A stretch of DNA of 64,000 nucleotides from Chloracidobacterium sp. (GTDB lineage: Bacteria; Acidobacteriota; Blastocatellia; Pyrinomonadales; Pyrinomonadaceae): positions 930,001-994,000 of the forward strand of contig JADKKB010000007.1 in assembly GCA_016720705.1 (NCBI GenBank), in the 5' to 3' direction. Numbering within the stretch: position 1 is the stretch's first letter; each line of letters begins with the position of its first letter. Below, piece after piece: positions 32,522 through 41,597 of the stretch. The position numbers and the translations under genes are program-made. The notes under the pieces were generated by a model. The model made no database searches, was not told the origin of the DNA, and worked only from the letters and a program-made list of their open reading frames with translations.

Positions 32522-33670
32522 ATGAAGGTACTTGTACTCTTCGGCACACGTCCGGAGGTGATCAAGCTTGCTCCTGTGATCCACGAACTTCGTAAACGAT
32601 TTTTTCAGACCATCGTGGTTTCTTCTAGCCAGCATAAACAGCTTTTGAGGCCATTCCTTGAAACCCTCGAGGTTGACATCGATTTTGACCTTGGCGTGAT
32701 GAGGAGAAACCAATCGCCTACCGAGGTTTGTTCAAGAATCTTGGCAAAGCTCGATAAGGTACTGGAATCTGAACGCCCTGATCTGATACTCGTTCAGGGC
32801 GATACGACCACGACGCTCGCCGGTGCTCTTGCGGGATTCTATCGCCGAATCCCTGTCGGCCACGTTGAGGCCGGACTGCGGTCGGGCAATTTGATGAGTC
32901 CATACCCGGAGGAGATGAACCGGCGTGTCATTTCACAGATCGCAACATTTCATTTCGCAGCCACTGAAAAAAATCGGAGCAACCTGCTCGCTGAGGATGT
33001 CCCGAGCGATCGGATTTTCGTCACGGGAAACCCGGTCGTAGACTCGCTGCGGGGAATGCTCAAAAAGATATCTCCCAGCCCAAAGATCGCTGAGCTTATA
33101 GAATCGACTGCGGGTAAAAAGCGGATTTTGCTAACTACGCACCGACGTGAGAGTTTTGGGACAGTGATGACCGCAAATATGAAAGTATTGCGGGACTTTG
33201 TCGATAAACACCAAGACGTCTGTCTCTTCTTTCCGGTACACCCAAACCCCAATGTGAAGGTCATTGCCAAAGAAGTACTGGGCAAGCGAAAACGCATTCA
33301 TTTGCTAAACCCACTTGATTATGGTGATTTTCTGGCTATTATGCAGTCGACTTGGCTGATCGTATCTGATTCTGGCGGCGTACAGGAAGAAGCACCGAGT
33401 CTCGGCAAGCCTCTGCTCGTTATGCGGGAAAACACTGAACGTCCCGAAGCGATTAGGGCAGGCGTTTCGAAGTTGATCGGTACCGATCCGGGCGCACTCA
33501 AACACCTGCTTGAAGAAAACTATTCCGTCGACACGTGGATCAAATCCGTAAAGGAAGTTGCCAACCCGTTTGGCGACGGCCGCTCATCGGCGCGGATCGT
33601 CCGAATTATCGAAGAAAAGCTCGCGGCAAAAAATATTGCCGTAAAAGCGAACCAATTAGTACTTTTCTAA
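32522..33670 (+). CDS. wecB: UDP-N-acetylglucosamine 2-epimerase (non-hydrolysing)
   Basis: Converts UDP-GlcNAc to UDP-ManNAc for polysaccharide synthesis. The 382-residue product has the GT-B-like fold and family motifs: VLVLFGTRPEVIKLAPVI at the start, VQGDTTTTLAGALAG, GHVEAGLRSGN..SPYPEEMNRR, TTHRRESFG, HPNPNVK and SDSGGVQEEAPSLGKPLLVMR. ATG 32522 places the first strand exactly where relatives begin. It is the first gene of a five-gene rightward exopolysaccharide group; the next gene starts 6 bp after its stop. Confidence 0.95.
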   Translation: MKVLVLFGTRPEVIKLAPVIHELRKRFFQTIVVSSSQHKQLLRPFLETLEVDIDFDLGVMRRNQSPTEVCSRILAKLDKVLESERPDLILVQGDTTTTLAGALAGFYRRIPVGHVEAGLRSGNLMSPYPEEMNRRVISQIATFHFAATEKNRSNLLAEDVPSDRIFVTGNPVVDSLRGMLKKISPSPKIAELIESTAGKKRILLTTHRRESFGTVMTANMKVLRDFVDKHQDVCLFFPVHPNPNVKVIAKEVLGKRKRIHLLNPLDYGDFLAIMQSTWLIVSDSGGVQEEAPSLGKPLLVMRENTERPEAIRAGVSKLIGTDPGALKHLLEENYSVDTWIKSVKEVANPFGDGRSSARIVRIIEEKLAAKNIAVKANQLVLF

Positions 33671-33676
33671 GTAGAG

Positions 33677-35374
33677 ATGTCGACGTCTGATACCAACAAT
33701 AAGCACTTGCTCACCGTAATGGTAGAGGACTATTTCCACGTCGGGGCCTTTGGGAACCTGATTCAGCAGCGGAACTGGTCTAACTTTGTGCCCAGATACG
33801 CGCATAATACTCAGAAAGCTCTCGACCTTCTGGATCAATACGACACAAAAGCGACATTTTTCGTTCTTGGTTGGATCGCCGAGCAGAGCCCGGAATTGGT
33901 GCGCGAGATCGTCAATCGCGGTCACGAGGTCGCAAGCCGTGGGTATTATCACCGAAGCCTAGAAAATCTTTCGATCGAAGAGTTTAGGGAAGATCTCCGC
34001 CGGACCAACGCCGCGATCGAGACCGCGTCCGGACAAAAGGTGTCGGGTTACCGTGCCGCCGACAAACTTCCATTTCAACAACACGATTGGGTTCTGGACG
34101 TACTAGCCGAAGAGGGTTTTGCATACGATTCATCATTTTTGCCGAAGCGGGGTGATGACCCGAAAAAGCAAGTTGCTCACCGCTACGAGCACAATGATTC
34201 GGCCATCTGGGAGTTTCCATATTCGACACGTGACCTCGGCATCGGGCTTCTGCCGATCTCGGGTGGTAATTATTTCCGGCAGATCCCTTACACGTTAATG
34301 CGGCGGGCCGTAAGCAATTGGCATAAGCGGTCTGATGCCCCGTTCATATCATATTTTCACGTTTGGGAACTTGATCCGGAACAGCCGCGAATTTCGGCGG
34401 CTTCTCGTTACAGCCGTATCCGGCATTATCGAAATTTGGACAAAATGGAGTGGATCCTCCACGAGAACCTTGCACTCTACAAATGTACCGGGATCGCCGA
34501 TCATTTGGGTATCGATCGCGAAACCCATATTTCCGTCGAACCGGATATGGCCGCGGCCACAGAGATAACAGTACCGGCAAATGCTCCGCTAGACCTCACA
34601 CCGGTTTCGATCGTTATACCTTGCTACAATGAGCAGGAATCACTGCCGTATTTGGCGAAGACCCTAGCCTCGGTCGAAGAGCGTCTAAAAAAGATCGGTT
34701 ACACTTCACAACTGATATTTGTAGACGACAATAGCCAAGACGACACACTTGCCGTGATCCATAGCCTTTTCGGCGACTCGAAAGGACTGCAGGTTGTTAA
34801 ACACGATGTGAATCAGGGCGTCGCCGGCGGTATCGTCACCGGAATTCGTGCCGCTCGTACCGAAATCGTCTGCTCGATCGATTGCGACTGCACATTTGAC
34901 CCTCACGAACTCGAAAATATGATCCCGATGTTGGGAGAGTGCGTTGACTTGGTCCAGGCGTCGCCCTATCACAAGGATGGCGGCGTACAGAATGTTCCCG
35001 GCTGGCGGTTGCTGCTTTCCAAAGGCGCGTCCGTGTTGTTTCGACGCGTTCTGCATACCAAAATTGCGTCCTATACCGCATGTTTTAGGGTGATGCGGCG
35101 TAGTTCGATGATCGATATCGAACCCGAAGAACTCGGCTTTCACGGTGTACCGGAGCTGCTCGGACTGCTCGATCTCAAAGGTGGCAAGATCGTGGAATTC
35201 CCCACAGTTCTTGCCGTTCGACTTTTTGGAGCTTCCAAAATGAAGACATTAAAAACGATCGCTGGCACCGTCAAACTGCTTTCCAGACTGACGTTGATGC
35301 GAGCGTTCGGGAAAACAAACCCTATTCGACCTTCTACATCAAGTGAGAGGCTTTTGCCGGCCTCGAAGGACTGA
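33677..35374 (+). CDS. fused polysaccharide deacetylase (NodB/DUF3473-like) and family 2 glycosyltransferase
   Basis: 565 residues in two domains. Residues about 10-285 are a NodB-type deacetylase of the kind found in exosortase-linked exopolysaccharide loci: VMVEDYFHVGAF, ATFFVLGWIAEQSPELV, GYRAAD, YDSSFLP, and a Y-F-H-V-W-E-L-D-P end. In the metal motif, the usual S-H-G-Y-x-H reads SRGYYH, so the first His is Arg88. Residues about 308-540 are a DPM1-like GT2: SIVIPCYNEQESLPYL, FVDDNSQDDT, the D-x-D-like SIDCDCTFDP, and GKIVEFPTVLAVRLFGASKM. A short linker joins them. Expected role: sugar transfer onto a lipid carrier with de-N-acetylation of the product; the fusion places both at one site. 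Confidence 0.9.
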   Translation: MSTSDTNNKHLLTVMVEDYFHVGAFGNLIQQRNWSNFVPRYAHNTQKALDLLDQYDTKATFFVLGWIAEQSPELVREIVNRGHEVASRGYYHRSLENLSIEEFREDLRRTNAAIETASGQKVSGYRAADKLPFQQHDWVLDVLAEEGFAYDSSFLPKRGDDPKKQVAHRYEHNDSAIWEFPYSTRDLGIGLLPISGGNYFRQIPYTLMRRAVSNWHKRSDAPFISYFHVWELDPEQPRISAASRYSRIRHYRNLDKMEWILHENLALYKCTGIADHLGIDRETHISVEPDMAAATEITVPANAPLDLTPVSIVIPCYNEQESLPYLAKTLASVEERLKKIGYTSQLIFVDDNSQDDTLAVIHSLFGDSKGLQVVKHDVNQGVAGGIVTGIRAARTEIVCSIDCDCTFDPHELENMIPMLGECVDLVQASPYHKDGGVQNVPGWRLLLSKGASVLFRRVLHTKIASYTACFRVMRRSSMIDIEPEELGFHGVPELLGLLDLKGGKIVEFPTVLAVRLFGASKMKTLKTIAGTVKLLSRLTLMRAFGKTNPIRPSTSSERLLPASKD

Positions 35375-35498
35375 ACGGATCGTGAAGTTAGAGTGCTCAA
35401 GCCTGTTTAAGCTATTATAAAGCTAGATCTCAACACCGCTAACTTTCGATAGCGGACACATTCCCGGCCATTTCACCTCGCGGCGGTTCGCATTTTTT

Positions 35499-36971
35499 AT
35501 GACACAAAATATTGCCATTGTCGGAACCGGATTTTTAGGGATGACGCTCGCGATGAGGTTGGCTGACTCCGGAGCAAATGTGACGCTGTACGAATCTGCC
35601 GGAGAGATCGGCGGCTTGGCCTCGGTCTGGGAAATAAATAATATCCTTTGGGACAAGCACTATCACGTTGTGCTTGCGTCAGATCGACATACACGCAATA
35701 TTATTGAAGAACTCGGCCTCGGCGATGACTTTCGATGGGTCGAGACCAAAACCGGATTTTATACTGACGGCGAACTAGTCTCAATGTCCGATACGCTTGA
35801 GTTTCTCAAGTTTCCGCCGCTCGATCTCATCAGCAAACTTCGCCTCGGAGCCACCATCTTCTACGCTTCGCGCGTTAAGGAATGGAAACGTCTCGAAAAG
35901 ATCACCGTCGAACAATGGTTAACCAAGCTGTCAGGCCGAAAAACGTTTGACAAGATATGGAAGCCTCTGCTCAAGGCAAAACTCGGTGAGGCGTACAAGG
36001 AAACGGCGGCGTCATTTATCTGGGCAACGATCCAACGAATGTATTCGGCACGCCGTTCGGGAATGAAGCGTGAGATGTTTGGCTATGTCGCCGGCGGATA
36101 TGCCCGCGTGCTCGAACGTTTTGGCGAGGTTTTACTCGAAAAGGGCGTCGAGATTCGCCTAAATTCGCGGGTTCAACAAATCGAACGGCTAGAAAACGGC
36201 AAGATCAAGGTCTCGACCGCTGCCGCAAGACGTGGCAAAGACGCCAAACCGCATATCGCTCGGCAAAACACCAAATACGCAAACTTCCAGGCAAGTGCTA
36301 CCATAGCACCAGGATTTTCGGGAGCGTTTCTCTCCGAACCGAAGGCCGATGCCGGTTCGGTCGTCCAGTTTCCCAACACGGCCAATGAATCGATCTTCGA
36401 TAAAGTGATTCTCACCTGCCCCTCGAATACCGCGGCCAAAATGTTGCCGCAGGTGGACCCTGCGGAACGCAGAATGCTGGAGAGCATTCGATATCAAGGC
36501 ATCGTCTGTGCGTCGGTAATGATGAAATGCTCGCTGTCTGATTTTTATGTTACCAATATCACGGATGACACGCCTTTTACGGGTATCATCGAAATGACGG
36601 CGATCGTCGATAAACGAGAGTTTGATCGAAATGCATTGGTCTATCTGCCGCGATACATAGCTCCGGACGATGATCTCTTTGACCGTTCGGACGATGAGAT
36701 TCAGACTCTGTTTCTTGAAGGTCTCGAGCGGATGTATCCCAAATTCAAACGAAAGGACGTAGTTGCCTTTAAGATCTCTCGCGTCCGGCAGGTCTTTCCC
36801 GTGCCGGTTCTGCGATATTCCGAAGGCCTCGCGGATAAACGGTCATCTGTGGCGGGCGTATACGTTGTAAATTCGTCGCATATTGTAAATGGCACGCTAA
36901 ATATCAATGAAACAGTGCAGTTGGCCGAGACGTTTTTTGCTGAAGAATTTGGCAGTAAAACTGTGATCTAG
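35499..36971 (+). CDS. FAD-dependent oxidoreductase of the amine oxidase/protoporphyrinogen oxidase-like class
   Basis: 490 residues. The N-terminal Rossmann motif NIAIVGTGFLGMTLAMRLADSG ends in the acidic YESAGEIGGLAS, a standard FAD-binding start with the following G-G motif. The middle has WKPLLKAKLGEAYKETAASF, FGYVAGGYARVLERFGEVL, typical of flavoproteins seen next to polysaccharide genes and loosely akin to UDP-galactopyranose mutase. The end (VYVVNSSHIVNGTLNINETV) is the second flavin-contact segment. A disordered Lys/Pro-rich insert lies at about 245-290. Substrate unknown; context suggests oxidation of a sugar or lipid-linked precursor. Confidence 0.85.
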   Translation: MTQNIAIVGTGFLGMTLAMRLADSGANVTLYESAGEIGGLASVWEINNILWDKHYHVVLASDRHTRNIIEELGLGDDFRWVETKTGFYTDGELVSMSDTLEFLKFPPLDLISKLRLGATIFYASRVKEWKRLEKITVEQWLTKLSGRKTFDKIWKPLLKAKLGEAYKETAASFIWATIQRMYSARRSGMKREMFGYVAGGYARVLERFGEVLLEKGVEIRLNSRVQQIERLENGKIKVSTAAARRGKDAKPHIARQNTKYANFQASATIAPGFSGAFLSEPKADAGSVVQFPNTANESIFDKVILTCPSNTAAKMLPQVDPAERRMLESIRYQGIVCASVMMKCSLSDFYVTNITDDTPFTGIIEMTAIVDKREFDRNALVYLPRYIAPDDDLFDRSDDEIQTLFLEGLERMYPKFKRKDVVAFKISRVRQVFPVPVLRYSEGLADKRSSVAGVYVVNSSHIVNGTLNINETVQLAETFFAEEFGSKTVI

Positions 36972-36994
36972 CTTTAATATAAGCGATTTTGCAT

Positions 36995-37966
36995 ATGAAA
37001 CCGATCGCGAGCCTTTCGCTCGACCTCGACAATCAATGGTCGTATATGAAGACCCACGGCGATGGAGGATGGGACACCTTTCCGTCATATCTGGATCTCG
37101 TCACACCGCGTATACTCGGATTTCTTAATGAACGCGGGCTTAATATCACATTCTTCATCATCGGGCAGGATGCCGCACTTGACAAAAATCGCGATGCGAT
37201 CACGTCGATCGTTGACGGCGGACACGAGATCGCAAATCATAGCTTCAACCACGAACCGTGGCTGCACCTTTACAGCCGCGGCGAACTGGTCACTGAATTT
37301 GAAAAAACTGAAAGCGCAATTGAGAGCCTGACCGGCATTCGGCCCATCGGGTTTCGGGGGCCGGGCTTCAGCCTGTCGGCCGCGGTGCTCGACGTGCTCG
37401 GCGAGCGTGGGTATGAGTACGATTGCTCGACGCTACCGACCTATATAGCCCCGTTGGCACGGGCATTTTATATGATGCGGGCCCCCGATGTGAGCGACGA
37501 GGAAAAAGCAAAATTAAAAAAGCTATTCGGGAAATTTTCGGATGGTTTCCGTAGCTTACGGCCTCATTATGTTGATGCAGGGGGTAAACAGATCGTGGAA
37601 ATTCCGGTAACGACGTTTCCCATCATTAAAACACCGATCCACGCCAGTTATCTAATGTATTTGATGACGTTTTCACCGGCACTTGCCCGATTGTATTGGC
37701 GGACCACGGTTGCGGCCTGCAGACTTAACGGTGTACAACCATCGCTTCTGCTGCATCCGCTCGATTTTTTATCGGGCGATGATGTCAGCGAATTAAAATT
37801 CTTTCCGGCGATGAACGTCCCGGCTGCCAGGAAGATCGAATTTCTTGACTTTGCGATCGGCCTATTGGCCAAAACCTTTAAGATCACCACAATGCGTGAG
37901 CACGCCGATAACTTTCGGGGACACCCCGTCCCCGGATCACGGGCCGTCCCGCTCGCAAGTGCCTGA
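36995..37966 (+). CDS. polysaccharide deacetylase (NodB domain)
   Basis: 323 residues, a carbohydrate esterase family 4-like protein. Metal-binding residues are intact: an Asp in SLSLDLDNQWSY and the His pair in GHEIANHSFNHEPW. GFRGPGFSLS supplies the usual Arg, and YEYDCSTLP and LLLHPLDFL are the later motifs, the last with the catalytic His. No signal peptide, so it would act in the cytoplasm on a lipid-linked or nucleotide sugar, or be anchored through partners. It differs from the fused deacetylase two genes upstream, which lacks the first metal His. Confidence 0.9.
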   Translation: MKPIASLSLDLDNQWSYMKTHGDGGWDTFPSYLDLVTPRILGFLNERGLNITFFIIGQDAALDKNRDAITSIVDGGHEIANHSFNHEPWLHLYSRGELVTEFEKTESAIESLTGIRPIGFRGPGFSLSAAVLDVLGERGYEYDCSTLPTYIAPLARAFYMMRAPDVSDEEKAKLKKLFGKFSDGFRSLRPHYVDAGGKQIVEIPVTTFPIIKTPIHASYLMYLMTFSPALARLYWRTTVAACRLNGVQPSLLLHPLDFLSGDDVSELKFFPAMNVPAARKIEFLDFAIGLLAKTFKITTMREHADNFRGHPVPGSRAVPLASA

Positions 37967-37980
37967 CCTCACAATCGCTT

Positions 37981-39528
37981 ATGAAGCCGGAACTCACGCA
38001 AAGGTCACAATTGATCATTTTGGGGTTGCTGATGTTGCTCCACCTCGCGATCGCGGTGCCGTTTGCGTATCACCTTAATATCTGGGTAGATGAGGCTTCG
38101 ACCCTTTACGCCACCCAGAATGGTCTGGCCGTGGCGATCCAAACCGCTGCGGCACAGCAAAAGCAAGCTCCACTCTATTTTTGGGTGATGAGCGTGTGGA
38201 GACTAGCCAGCGACTCGATATTTTTCGCACGGCTTTTTTCGATTATTTGTAGCCTTGGCGCGATCTCAGTCTTTGCGAGTCTGGCTAAACGCTATTTTCA
38301 GCCTAAACCTGCATTGCTACTGACGGCATTTTTTGCGCTGCATCCCTATCTTATCTGGGCAAGTGTCGAGATCCGTGTCTATTCGGCGGTAATTCTGTTG
38401 TCAGTCGTACTTCTCCGTTTATTCTTAGATGCATTTCCAGCTCCGGAAAATAATGATGCCGCCGGCCCGTTCGCACGAACGAAACTGCTGTTCTTGGCCA
38501 TCGTCATTGTCGCTCTTTACACGAATTTTTACCTTGGCTTTGTGATCGCCGGACTTTTCGTAGCGTTGATAGTTTCTAGACGATGGCGTGACGCTCGCTC
38601 ATTCGCTCTCCTAATGATCATTGCGGGAATTGTGTTTATTCCGATGGTACTGATGGTGAAATCCGTCTTCCTAGCAAAGACTAGCGGTTATCAAGAAGAA
38701 CACTCACTCATCGTCCCGTTCAAAGAGATCTGGTATCACTCCCTTACATTCGTTCTTCCGGCGGAGGTTTTTCCGGCCGAACCGCCGTCAATATTTGCGT
38801 ATTGGCGGACCTGGGTCGTACGAGTAGCATTTATCGTTCTTGGGATCTTCGCCGTGGTTAGGCGACGGCAAATTACAGCGGACACGTTACAGGTGGGCAC
38901 GATCACGTCGGTGATCCTCGTCTGCCTTGTGATTGCCTATTTCCTTATTGGTCACGAATATTTGGCGATTCGACATCTCGCTCCGCTATTTGCGCCCATC
39001 ATCCTGTTGTTAGCCCTATTGTGCCGCGACATCTTAAAAGACTCGATTCGCATACGCCCGGCGATCCCGACACTCGTGTTTTGTGTGGTCGTGATGACCT
39101 CATTTACATACGCAACGATCAATCTCTATCCGGGCTACACCAAGCGGGGAGATTGGGCCCGAGTCGGCGAGTTTATTCGTCAGAATGAGAAACCCGGACA
39201 GCCGATAATCGTGTTCATCACATTTGAATCGCTGGCACTCAGATATCATTACGCGGGCATAAATCGAATTTTGCCTTCAGAGCGATTCTTCGTGTATGGA
39301 CCGGAGGGTAAGTACGGCAGTCCCGAGAGTTTGAAGAGTGAGATCGATTACGTGATTTTCGCAATTCCGGCGGACGCAGAGCAGATATGGCTTGCAGTGG
39401 GCGAAAAATGCATAGTTACTGAGGCCTGCACCCCATTGCAAAAGTACATCGATGCACACTACACTATTGAGATAGAACAACAATTTTATCTTGAGAAAGT
39501 TTACTTACTCAAAAAGAAACCGCAATGA
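37981..39528 (+). CDS. GT-C family membrane glycosyltransferase (PMT/ArnT-like)
   Basis: 515 residues with about ten to eleven transmembrane segments and a short periplasmic C-terminal domain. The first loop has the GT-C signature: NIWVDEASTLYATQNG with the acidic D-E pair, then QKQAPLYFWVMSVW, equivalent to the H-P-P-L-Y motif of ArnT/PMT enzymes that use polyprenyl-phosphate sugars. The C-terminal region (LRYHYAGINRILPSERFF and following) looks soluble. It probably attaches a sugar on the outer side during assembly of the polymer made by the upstream genes. Its TGA overlaps the ATG of the small gene after it. Confidence 0.85.
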   Translation: MKPELTQRSQLIILGLLMLLHLAIAVPFAYHLNIWVDEASTLYATQNGLAVAIQTAAAQQKQAPLYFWVMSVWRLASDSIFFARLFSIICSLGAISVFASLAKRYFQPKPALLLTAFFALHPYLIWASVEIRVYSAVILLSVVLLRLFLDAFPAPENNDAAGPFARTKLLFLAIVIVALYTNFYLGFVIAGLFVALIVSRRWRDARSFALLMIIAGIVFIPMVLMVKSVFLAKTSGYQEEHSLIVPFKEIWYHSLTFVLPAEVFPAEPPSIFAYWRTWVVRVAFIVLGIFAVVRRRQITADTLQVGTITSVILVCLVIAYFLIGHEYLAIRHLAPLFAPIILLLALLCRDILKDSIRIRPAIPTLVFCVVVMTSFTYATINLYPGYTKRGDWARVGEFIRQNEKPGQPIIVFITFESLALRYHYAGINRILPSERFFVYGPEGKYGSPESLKSEIDYVIFAIPADAEQIWLAVGEKCIVTEACTPLQKYIDAHYTIEIEQQFYLEKVYLLKKKPQ

Positions 39529-39734
39529 TAGATACGATCGACCCGAAAACAATTGACAAACCGGTGGCTCGCTGCTCGGAATGCGACCGTGAAGTCACAC
39601 ACTACAATACATTTATCTCGTCGACCAATGCCAGATCTGTCATCTGTTGGCAGTGTCTCGCCCGTGAGGAAAAAGGCTTTAACGCAAAACGTGACTATAG
39701 CCGACACGGCCGCCGTGGCGTTATTCCAAGATAG
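39525..39734 (+). CDS. small zinc-ribbon protein
   Basis: 69 residues with two knuckles, C17-x2-C20 (ARCSECDREV) and C41-x2-C44 (ICWQCLAREEK), enough for one zinc site. The tail is basic (KRDYSRHGRRGVIPR). An ATGA overlap with the membrane glycosyltransferase and a 2-bp gap to def show it is a real, translationally coupled gene. I do not recognise a named family; a nucleic-acid or ribosome-associated role is possible given the basic tail and the def neighbour. Confidence 0.75.
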   Translation: MIDTIDPKTIDKPVARCSECDREVTHYNTFISSTNARSVICWQCLAREEKGFNAKRDYSRHGRRGVIPR

Positions 39735-39736
39735 AG

Positions 39737-40228
39737 ATGGCCGTCAGAAAGATCACTGAATATCCTGAAGAAGTATTGGGCAAGTTGGGTCAGCCGGTAA
39801 CAAATTTTGATACTGAGCTAGCAGAGTTGTGCTCGGATATGTTCGAGACGATGTACGACGCCGATGGTGTCGGGCTCGCGGCACCGCAGATCGGGCTCAA
39901 TCTACGGCTTTTTGTAATGGACTGCGACGACATCAAGCTTGTCGCGGCCAACCCCGAGATCATATACACCGAAGGCGAGCAATCGAGTCCCGAAGGCTGT
40001 CTTTCCGTCGGCAAAGTACCTGCTGTCGTCGTTAGGCCGATGAAAGCCCGCCTGCGGGCTCAAAACGAAAAAGGCGAATGGTTCGAGAGCGATGCCGAAG
40101 GGTACGCGGCACGGGCATTTATGCACGAAACCGACCATTGCAACGGAAAGCTTTTCATCGACCACCTGCCGAAGATGCGTCGGGAGATGATCGTCAAGCG
40201 ATTTAAGAAAGAGAAAACCTGGAAATAA
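39737..40228 (+). CDS. def: peptide deformylase
   Basis: Removes the formyl group from nascent N-termini. 163 residues with the three diagnostic motifs: GVGLAAPQIG (45-54), EGCLSV with metal ligand C88, and HETDHCNG with H130, E131 and H134. The usual HExDHLxG has Cys in place of Leu here, which is tolerated in the family. It starts two bases after the zinc-ribbon gene and converges on trmB with one base between their ends. Confidence 0.96.
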   Translation: MAVRKITEYPEEVLGKLGQPVTNFDTELAELCSDMFETMYDADGVGLAAPQIGLNLRLFVMDCDDIKLVAANPEIIYTEGEQSSPEGCLSVGKVPAVVVRPMKARLRAQNEKGEWFESDAEGYAARAFMHETDHCNGKLFIDHLPKMRREMIVKRFKKEKTWK

Positions 40229-40229
40229 G

Positions 40230-40853
40230 CTAATCTCGGGTAAATATGACCCGATAGACCGGCAATTGCTTTTCCTCCACCGCCAATTCTCGCTCGGTTC
40301 TCACAGGAAAAGGGTTAACGGTAGTAATTACCTCGTTCAAACGTTTGTCTGCCCGAAACAATTCGAACATTTCCCCTGCTAAAACCTCGATGTCGGTCTG
40401 GATAAAGATGCGGCCGCCAACCGCAAGTCTGTTCACAACCGCCTCGACGAGTTCTGCATTCACCATACGGCGTTTAGCGTGCCTCTTCTTAAACCACGGA
40501 TCAGGAAATTGGATCGCCACTGCCTGTAGCGACCCTTCAGGTATCCCACCGATCAATCGATCGAGCCATAACATTGCGTTACAAAATGTGTAGTGCAAAT
40601 TGCCGCGACCGTCCTCGGCGGCCAGACGGTTAGCTTCGTCAACTAATGGTTCGCGGATCTCAACGCCCAAATAATTCCACGCGGGCTCGACCTCGGCCAT
40701 CTTTAGCAAGAATCGGCCGCGTGCACAGCCAATATCGAGCAATAAGGGTTGCTTAGGATCTGCAAAGACGGAATCGAGATCGACCGGATCTGGTTCCTGC
40801 CGGTAATAGGGACTTAATGGATTAACGTGTTGGTGAATTCTGACCCGAGCCAT
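40230..40853 (-). CDS. trmB: tRNA (guanine-N7-)-methyltransferase
   Basis: Methylates G46 in the tRNA variable loop. 207 residues from ATG 40853, two bases after the rhomboid stop. SAM-binding motif LLLDIGCARGRFLLKMA, YLGVEIREPLV, and the substrate block IQFPDPWFKKRHAKRRMV are characteristic; TD in IFIQTDIEVLAGEM is the later conserved pair. A longer frame into the rhomboid gene exists but adds atypical residues. Last gene of the leftward fabG-rhomboid-trmB group. Confidence 0.95.
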   Translation of the reverse strand: MARVRIHQHVNPLSPYYRQEPDPVDLDSVFADPKQPLLLDIGCARGRFLLKMAEVEPAWNYLGVEIREPLVDEANRLAAEDGRGNLHYTFCNAMLWLDRLIGGIPEGSLQAVAIQFPDPWFKKRHAKRRMVNAELVEAVVNRLAVGGRIFIQTDIEVLAGEMFELFRADKRLNEVITTVNPFPVRTERELAVEEKQLPVYRVIFTRD

Positions 40854-40855
40854 AT

Positions 40856-41590
40856 CTAGACGATGTGAAGGATCAGCAAAATGCTGAAGAGACAAGTTGC
40901 CAGATATATCCCCAGAGCAGCAACACCTGCCGTCTGAACCACGGGCCCGGCCGATCGCGGATCGACGTACTCATTCGAAGGTATTTGAAGCAGGCCGTAA
41001 ACGGCACCGGTCAGCAATCCGCCTATATGACCGAAATTATCGATCGACTGGTACAGCACCAATCCGAAGATAAGTATGAACCCGATATTCATCAATAGGT
41101 TACGGCGAAACTCCGCGGTGATGAACGAGCGGCGGCGGAACGCATAGATGACCAAATAGCCGATCAACCCAACAATGCCGCCGGAGGCACCGACCGATAT
41201 GCCCGCCGGAACAAACAGAAGGCTTAAAAAGCCGCCGCCGATCGCCGACAAAAGGAATACGATCGCAAGATGTGCCCGATTAGCCAATATCTCAAATATC
41301 TTGCCAAAACTGTAAAACGCATAGCAGTTCATCAAGACGTGCGGTATGCTACCGTGCGTCGCCGCACCGGTCAGGATGCGCCAATATTCGTGGCCCTGTA
41401 AAAATGCCGGCTTTACAAAACCGGCACTCAAGATAGACGCCTCGAGACCGGTCGTAAACTGTGTCAAAGCGACAGCGGCGATTCCGCCAAGGAGAATATA
41501 TGTGTAAATCGGTGGAGCGGAGAACGGCACCTGAGGTTGATCGGGTGCTCGTTCCTGCGGCGCGTCGTCCGACTGATAAGTAAATGACAT
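40856..41590 (-). CDS. rhomboid family intramembrane serine protease
   Basis: 244 residues with six or seven membrane segments. The catalytic Ser lies in GASGGIVGLIGYLVIYAF and the catalytic His in FGHIGGLLTGAVYGLL; GHEYWRILTGAATHGSIPHVLMN is the conserved loop 1-TM2 segment with H and N. It has a 60-residue Pro-rich cytoplasmic head (DDAPQERAPDQPQVP). Rhomboids cleave membrane proteins within the bilayer; the substrate is unknown. It starts 7 bp after fabG. Confidence 0.94.
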   Translation of the reverse strand: MSFTYQSDDAPQERAPDQPQVPFSAPPIYTYILLGGIAAVALTQFTTGLEASILSAGFVKPAFLQGHEYWRILTGAATHGSIPHVLMNCYAFYSFGKIFEILANRAHLAIVFLLSAIGGGFLSLLFVPAGISVGASGGIVGLIGYLVIYAFRRRSFITAEFRRNLLMNIGFILIFGLVLYQSIDNFGHIGGLLTGAVYGLLQIPSNEYVDPRSAGPVVQTAGVAALGIYLATCLFSILLILHIV

Positions 41591-41597
41591 TTATTGA

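Noticed and set aside
32312..32713. 133-residue leftward frame upstream of and overlapping wecB
   Set aside because: It is antisense to the conserved first strands of wecB and resembles nothing.
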